8,849 nucleotides of DNA from an uncultured Paraprevotella sp. (GTDB taxonomy: Bacteria; Bacteroidota; Bacteroidia; Bacteroidales; Bacteroidaceae). Below the pieces are notes generated by a model that searched no databases, was not told the origin of the DNA, and saw only the letters and a list, made by a program, of their open reading frames with translations. Both the position numbers and the translations under genes were made by a program. The stretch spans positions 1-8,849 of the forward strand of contig CAAFWT010000186.1 in the NCBI GenBank assembly GCA_900766785.1. The letters are read 5' to 3'. Positions within the stretch are counted from its first letter, which is position 1. Each line of letters starts with the position of its first letter. Below are positions 6,701 through 8,849 of this stretch, piece after piece.

Positions 6701-8474
6701 GTATTTTCTGTTGGTATGAGGCATAGGCAATGATACTCTTGCGAAGGGCGTTCTCTGCCTCCACTAGCTTCTTGTAAGTCTCGGTCAGGTTAGAGGCTTC
6801 CTTGGCTTGTGCCAATATCTCTTCGAGTGCATCCTTCACGCTGGACTGTGCGATGGCCAGTTGATAGTCCACATTGGCCTCCTCTATGTCGGTGGCTATC
6901 AGAGCCAGAGCCTCTGTGCCGTCGCCGTAATAGGTGAGTTCCCAGTCATCGGCATAGAGCATGTCATCATCCTGATGGTTCTCACGTGTGAGTCCTATCA
7001 CCATTGTGCCGTCGCTCACATATGCATATACATGGTTGTCCGCGTATCTGCCTTGTTCTATCCATAGCTTGGCAGTGTTGACGTCCGTGGGGCTGTACCA
7101 TCCTGCACCGCAGAAGTCAGCTTCGGATGAAGCTCCTTCGCTGGCCAGTGAACCATATTGGGTGTCGTGGATATCACCGAAGGGCTTGTTGGCACGTACT
7201 CCCGATGCAGTGGCATAGAGCATGATGTTACGCTGGGTGGGGCTCAGCTGGGTAGGCTGGCTGTAGAAGATGTTTCCTGCACCATAGCGTGAGGTGCCCT
7301 TGAGACTCAGTCGATACACTCCGTTGGGGAGTGAGGTGAGGTCCTGATGGGTGTTGAAGTCTTTGTTGTTGGTGGTGAGGATACCATTGCTGTAGTTCAT
7401 CGAAGAACCTCCCCATCCGTTGCTGTCCGTGCAATCGGCACCTTTAATCAAGTACGTAGCGTTTACAGGGTTGGATTCGCTGGCATCATTCATGAGTGCC
7501 AGCAGGTGGGCCAGTTGCAGCTCGGGCAGTCTGTTGTAGGCTTCGATAAGTTGCTCATCAGTGCTTTCGCTATTCTCAAGCACACTCTTCACGCTGCTGA
7601 GGTCTATGCCTGGGAAACGCTCTTCAGCCTCTGCAATGGCCACTTCCAGTTCTGCATAGGCACGAGTCACCACACGGTCGGGGTCATCCAGAGTATTCAC
7701 GCGGATGGTCTGCTTGCTGATATCGAAGGTGATATTGTATGTTCCCACGGGTACGCGCCAGTTGCGGTCACCATAGTATCGGTCACAATCGTAGTTCACA
7801 CCGGGAAGAAGATTCAGGTTGGGCACGCTGCTGCTGTATCGGCCTTCATTGTTAGAGGCTGCGAAACAAGCTCTTATGCAGAAGTCGCTATAGCCGTCGG
7901 TGCTCTCTTCCAGGGTAATCTGCCCTGTGTAGATGCCTTCTCCCTGATGCTTGAGGCGTGCCTTGGCACCTGTCTCAGGATTCTCGCCCAGCACCTGCCA
8001 GCGGCAATCCTTTACCTGTCCGTACACGATGACTTCGTCCAGGAAGGCAGGCTCGATGGCTTCGAAGCGTATGCGCATGTTTTCCTCATCCAGATACACC
8101 ATGTAACGTCCGCCTACACATTGGAACGGGTTGCTCACACCACTTCCCAGGGGCATCCAGTCGGTACGGCCGGGAGTGATGAATCGTCCTGTGCTGGTGG
8201 CACACGCGAAGGTAGTTCCGCTGTTGTTCTTGTCGAAGAATACATCCACGCGGTTTCCCCATCCCAGTTCTGATGGCTCAAACAGGTCGGTGCGTGCCAC
8301 GCAGTTTACTTCACCTGAGTAGATGCCATCCTCGCCCTTTGTGAGGGGATACAAGTCACTTTGGGCCCAGTCGCCCACGTCTACCAGTCCGCCTCGGCAG
8401 TAGTAAACGTCCTCGGCAAATGCTGTCGTTGTAATCAACAGGATAGCCAGTAGAGAAAGTAGTTTTGCTTTCAT
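3795..8474 (-). CDS. Giant secreted multidomain glycan-binding-like protein with three SusE/F-like repeat units and T9SS tail
   Basis: The start is ATG at 8474 because residues 1-20 then form a good signal peptide (MKAKLL..., cut after AFA). An in-frame ATG at 8558 would prefix 28 residues and bury it. Domains of the 1559-aa product: beta-sandwich pair A 23-266; helical linker 268-332; CBM-like sandwich 335-518; helical linker 521-650, FIVAR-like in pattern; second CBM-like sandwich 669-856; helical region 858-995; pair B 998-1245; pair C 1261-1502; T9SS-type tail about 1512-1559 with 'GIYTLDGRKV' and 'PGVYIMV...KKVLVK'. Each pair opens with 'GG(L)xxVGxWA', has 'WGNRxDxFF', and its second half opens with 'G(Q/T)xKDxxxx' and closes with 'FD...IxxxTLDDPD' or a variant. 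Glycan binding is inferred from fold-like pattern, many surface Trp/Tyr and the neighbouring hydrolase; no catalytic motif is visible. It probably forms its own transcription unit. Whether the pairs belong to the SusE/SusF family itself is uncertain. Confidence 0.93.
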   Translation of the reverse strand: MKAKLLSLLAILLITTTAFAEDVYYCRGGLVDVGDWAQSDLYPLTKGEDGIYSGEVNCVARTDLFEPSELGWGNRVDVFFDKNNSGTTFACATSTGRFITPGRTDWMPLGSGVSNPFQCVGGRYMVYLDEENMRIRFEAIEPAFLDEVIVYGQVKDCRWQVLGENPETGAKARLKHQGEGIYTGQITLEESTDGYSDFCIRACFAASNNEGRYSSSVPNLNLLPGVNYDCDRYYGDRNWRVPVGTYNITFDISKQTIRVNTLDDPDRVVTRAYAELEVAIAEAEERFPGIDLSSVKSVLENSESTDEQLIEAYNRLPELQLAHLLALMNDASESNPVNATYLIKGADCTDSNGWGGSSMNYSNGILTTNNKDFNTHQDLTSLPNGVYRLSLKGTSRYGAGNIFYSQPTQLSPTQRNIMLYATASGVRANKPFGDIHDTQYGSLASEGASSEADFCGAGWYSPTDVNTAKLWIEQGRYADNHVYAYVSDGTMVIGLTRENHQDDDMLYADDWELTYYGDGTEALALIATDIEEANVDYQLAIAQSSVKDALEEILAQAKEASNLTETYKKLVEAENALRKSIIAYASYQQKIQSIKAQLASQAELTGPAALILNNYLNEEAEPSELFPHGTANYILANGNLNEEELSQEEAFADELLSNALKGNIVPGTDITSLFTNTDWTQKDWTGWDVEKTENNNASASSSDGPEGMNVATWYNWASGTITQTLDGMPDGIYAFTYNGFLRTGNANQVQSDDDINTFAIVGEMRTPILGIYDGALSVNDAIEGENCASDDYKTDDVRFPASANGASIAFKAGRYSQTAYGMAKDGILTIGWINDGFPNYQEGWFATGAIKVVYLGASDEAASAMVEAAQVRGENIMASPIGFREETRMSLGESLESKADNYEAKCEKALNINKYCIEARESAPYYMALENAVNGFSDRAAYAWSHNGLSQDKYNDIQDEVGAVQVNIMLGTYSNNEAESLTKVYTQRALDLIPIQARGGLEGVGNWAWNEVYLLFKNENGIYEGDVSMVNASDLSATNSWWGNRGDLFFADDYNNYYVSIGSPQGYIVPSDTTTMRIQKRVGGVQSPFQLQGGKYHVMLDTENLTIKFRCTEEFWMDSLYCVGTLKDFNYTESFDAWKEKTGMYPLKHTEHGVYKGKVVVEAEDENSELGLLAIMSSYNSGKSEGRYASAAGTELKPAGLYQAPRAGTTTNVENNFFRVAPGEWLVTFDMNNNAIRINTLDDPDAQEGDLIEESITWYAIGGLEGVGNWAWTEEYPLVKNKEGKYEGLVKFTDETLELTNKRWGNRSDLFFRSSLGMFYGASSDLNSDQKFITPSKTKPFTLNSQNNQDGINTFLAVAGTYKIQLDEDNLTMQCECVEEKWLDAVYVRGTLKDFRWQHAVQEDSLNVLRHVGHGVYQGVITLEEDNSVTSGKFAIKTAFDEAGSEGIYCPEKDATPIEIDGQAVPVYRWNDTGKCLLAPIGKLFVIFDMNNGWVKITDPDNPNSIEQFGLTTVPKNTAVGIYTLDGRKVYSGMSQWNTATPGVYIMVKDGETKKVLVK
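3798..3941 (-). other. T9SS-type C-terminal sorting domain of the giant protein
   Basis: The last 48 residues contain 'VGIYTLDGRKVYSG' followed by 'TPGVYIMVKDGETKKVLVK'. This is the usual Prevotella/Porphyromonas pattern of 'xIYxxxGrxV...GxYIv....xxKvlvk'. It suggests passage across the outer membrane by T9SS and attachment or release at the surface. Confidence 0.75.
3969..4694 (-). repeat. Repeat unit C of the giant protein (residues 1261-1502)
   Basis: This two-part unit opens with 'IGGLEGVGNWAW', includes 'RWGNRSDLFF' and 'GTYKIQLDEDNLTM', then a second half from 'VRGTLKDFRWQ' to 'VIFDMNNGWVKITDPDN'. The opening is almost identical to that of unit B, including a shared 19-bp stretch at DNA level (4658-4676 against 5447-5465). 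Confidence 0.85.
4740..5483 (-). repeat. Repeat unit B of the giant protein (residues 998-1245)
   Basis: The unit opens with 'RGGLEGVGNWAW', includes 'WWGNRGDLFF' and 'GKYHVMLDTENLTI', then a second half from 'CVGTLKDFNY' to 'VTFDMNNNAIRINTLDDPD'. It is closest to unit C at its start and to unit A at its end (TLDDPD). Confidence 0.85.
5907..6470 (-). repeat. CBM-like beta-sandwich module 2 of the giant protein
   Basis: Residues 669-856 run from 'DITSLFTNTDW' through 'ITQTLDGMPDGIYAFTYNGFLRTG' and 'FKAGRYSQTAYGMAKDGILTIGW' to 'IKVVYLG'. The pattern 'LxxLPdGxYxxxxxg..R.G' and the closing 'GRY.....A...DG...IG......Y.G' recur in module 1, so the two are homologous. Many Bacteroidetes carbohydrate-binding sandwiches share this plan; the exact family is not assigned. 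Confidence 0.6.
6921..7472 (-). repeat. CBM-like beta-sandwich module 1 of the giant protein
   Basis: Residues 335-518 run from 'NPVNATYLIKGADC' through 'DLTSLPNGVYRLSLKGTSRYG' and 'IEQGRYADNHVYAYVSDGTMVIGL' to 'WELTYYG'. It aligns by pattern with module 2 and is held between helical linkers. It has an unusually large insert between strands (about residues 402-470) rich in Ser, Gly and Asp. Confidence 0.6.
7677..8408 (-). repeat. Repeat unit A of the giant protein (residues 23-266)
   Basis: The unit opens with 'VYYCRGGLVDVGDWAQ', includes 'GWGNRVDVFF' and 'GRYMVYLDEENMRI', then a second half from 'VYGQVKDCRWQ' to 'ITFDISKQTIRVNTLDDPD'. It is the most diverged of the three copies and stands alone at the N-terminus, separated from units B and C by the helical and CBM-like core. 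It shares a 14-bp DNA stretch with unit B at the end (7679-7692 against 4741-4754). Confidence 0.82.
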
Positions 8475-8591
8475 ACGTTTTTGTTTTAGTTGTTTTATGT
8501 AGATGAATAGTTTTAGTCCTTCAGATAGCAATCCGATGGAGATATGGCTTGCCCACATCTCACCGTAGATATCTCACCAAGGGCATTTTCC
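8475..8591 (-). promoter_or_regulatory. 5' leader of the giant protein mRNA
   Basis: The inferred leader is about 115 nt. It contains a near-perfect direct repeat, GGTGAGATRT, at 8569-8578 and 8555-8564 (minus strand). It also has two possible short stems that cross each other: TGCCC (8581-8585) with GGGCA (8550-8554), and GAGATAT (8569-8575) with ATATCTC (8539-8545). The stretch just before the ATG is A-rich (ACTAAAACAAAAACGT), as is common for Bacteroidetes translation starts lacking a Shine-Dalgarno. No known riboswitch is recognised. Confidence 0.35.
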
Positions 8592-8597
8592 TTTATG

Positions 8598-8605
8598 CAA
8601 AGATA
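8598..8605 (-). promoter_or_regulatory. Bacteroidetes-type -7 promoter element (TATCTTTG)
   Basis: TATCTTTG on the minus strand matches TAnnTTTG and is followed by CATAAAGG. It shares the 9-mer CTTTGCATA with the promoter of the second unit. Transcription would start near 8591. The region about 20 bp further upstream (AAGTGTTATG) offers only a weak -33 match. It is the only good candidate promoter for the large gene. Confidence 0.65.
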
Positions 8606-8640
8606 TGATTTTATTTCATAACACTTGTCATGGGGAGAGT

Positions 8641-8675
8641 GATTTGGGAAATATTTGCATACTTTAACCCAAATC
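8641..8675. repeat. Inverted repeat GATTTGGG-N19-CCCAAATC
   Basis: The 8-bp arms at 8641-8648 and 8668-8675 are exact reverse complements across a 19-bp AT-rich spacer. The centre lies about 67 bp above the predicted transcription start, a usual place for an activator site. The same core recurs about 100 bp further up. Confidence 0.5.
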
Positions 8676-8712
8676 GACCATTTAGTCCTGTCATATTCTT
8701 GCCAATATCCTC

Positions 8713-8743
8713 TTTCCTGACTTCGCCACCTTTCCTGACTTCG
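8713..8743. repeat. 13-bp direct repeat TTTCCTGACTTCG, spaced 18 bp
   Basis: Two exact copies lie at 8713-8725 and 8731-8743, start-to-start 18 bp apart. Only two copies are present, with a non-matching 5-bp spacer (CCACC), so this is not a CRISPR array. A tandem activator site or a small slippage duplication are both possible. Confidence 0.5.
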
Positions 8744-8849
8744 TCAATGCGCCACCCAAATTAAGATTGGGTCATCCGACATTTCGATTGATTACCATTT
8801 ATAGCAGTGTGCTCAGTATTTGTTACCTTCATTGCCGATAAGGTTATAA

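Larger units (their letters stand above)
8606..8849. promoter_or_regulatory. Upstream regulatory region with repeated motifs, no convincing gene
   Basis: The rest of the window on the right holds no supported gene. It contains an 8-bp inverted repeat GATTTGGG/CCCAAATC (8641-8648 and 8668-8675), a second dyad ACCCAA/TTGGGT (8754-8759 and 8767-8772) with the same core, and a 13-bp direct repeat TTTCCTGACTTCG (8713-8725 and 8731-8743). These look like protein-binding sites above the promoter of the large gene. An open 11-codon end at 8813-8848 on the minus strand could be the tail of an upstream gene but is too short to support. Confidence 0.45.

Noticed and set aside
7347..8273. Plus-strand open frame of 308 codons
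   Set aside because: It is antisense to repeat unit A of the giant gene and has no recognisable motif of its own; the same codon bias explains it.
8475..8558. In-frame ATG at 8558 as start of the giant gene
   Set aside because: It would place 28 residues before a clear signal peptide starting MKAKLL, so the start at 8474 is preferred.
8713..8743. CRISPR-like direct repeat
   Set aside because: There are only two 13-bp copies with a 5-bp spacer, which does not fit a CRISPR array.
8813..8849. Possible 3' end of an upstream minus-strand gene (YNLIGNEGNKY then TGA)
   Set aside because: Only 11 codons are visible, with no recognisable motif; such a run is expected by chance.

Overview
The window looks like chromosomal DNA of a Bacteroidales bacterium, most likely Prevotella or a close relative. 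The grounds are an SPII-type lipoprotein with a FAS1-like architecture, C-terminal tails of the type IX secretion (T9SS) kind ending in a 'GxYI.....KxLVK/N' strand, two promoters with the Bacteroidetes -7 element TAnnTTTG, and no strong Shine-Dalgarno sequences. Species cannot be settled from this sequence alone.

All four genes lie on the minus strand and all four products carry an export signal. In transcription order they are: (1) positions 8474-3795, a very large secreted protein of 1559 aa with three copies of a two-part beta-sandwich unit resembling SusE/SusF-type glycan-binding domains, two further CBM-like beta-sandwiches set among alpha-helical linkers, and a T9SS-type C-terminal tail; (2) 3479-2730, a small secreted protein with a ricin-like (beta-trefoil-like) region and a similar C-terminal tail; (3) 2690-579, an outer-membrane lipoprotein with two fasciclin (FAS1)-like domains and an unassigned C-terminal domain; (4) 445 to the window edge, the N-terminal third or so of a secreted clan GH-A (TIM-barrel) glycoside hydrolase.

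The large gene appears to be its own transcription unit. It has a promoter-like -7 element at 8598-8605, a leader of about 115 nt, and a strong stem-loop after its stop (3726-3780). The next three genes look like a second unit starting from a -7 element at 3529-3536; the lipoprotein follows the small gene by 39 bp with no promoter of its own visible. A hairpin at 521-561 separates the lipoprotein from the hydrolase and is either a terminator or an intercistronic processing/stability element.

The set reads as accessory parts of a surface glycan-use or adhesion locus: several non-catalytic binding proteins plus one enzyme. No SusC/SusD pair or regulator gene is inside the window. The 375 bp upstream of the large gene holds no convincing gene but is rich in repeated motifs (four CCCAAAT-type half-sites and a 13-bp direct repeat), which suggests regulated expression. 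I found no tRNA, rRNA, CRISPR array or insertion sequence.
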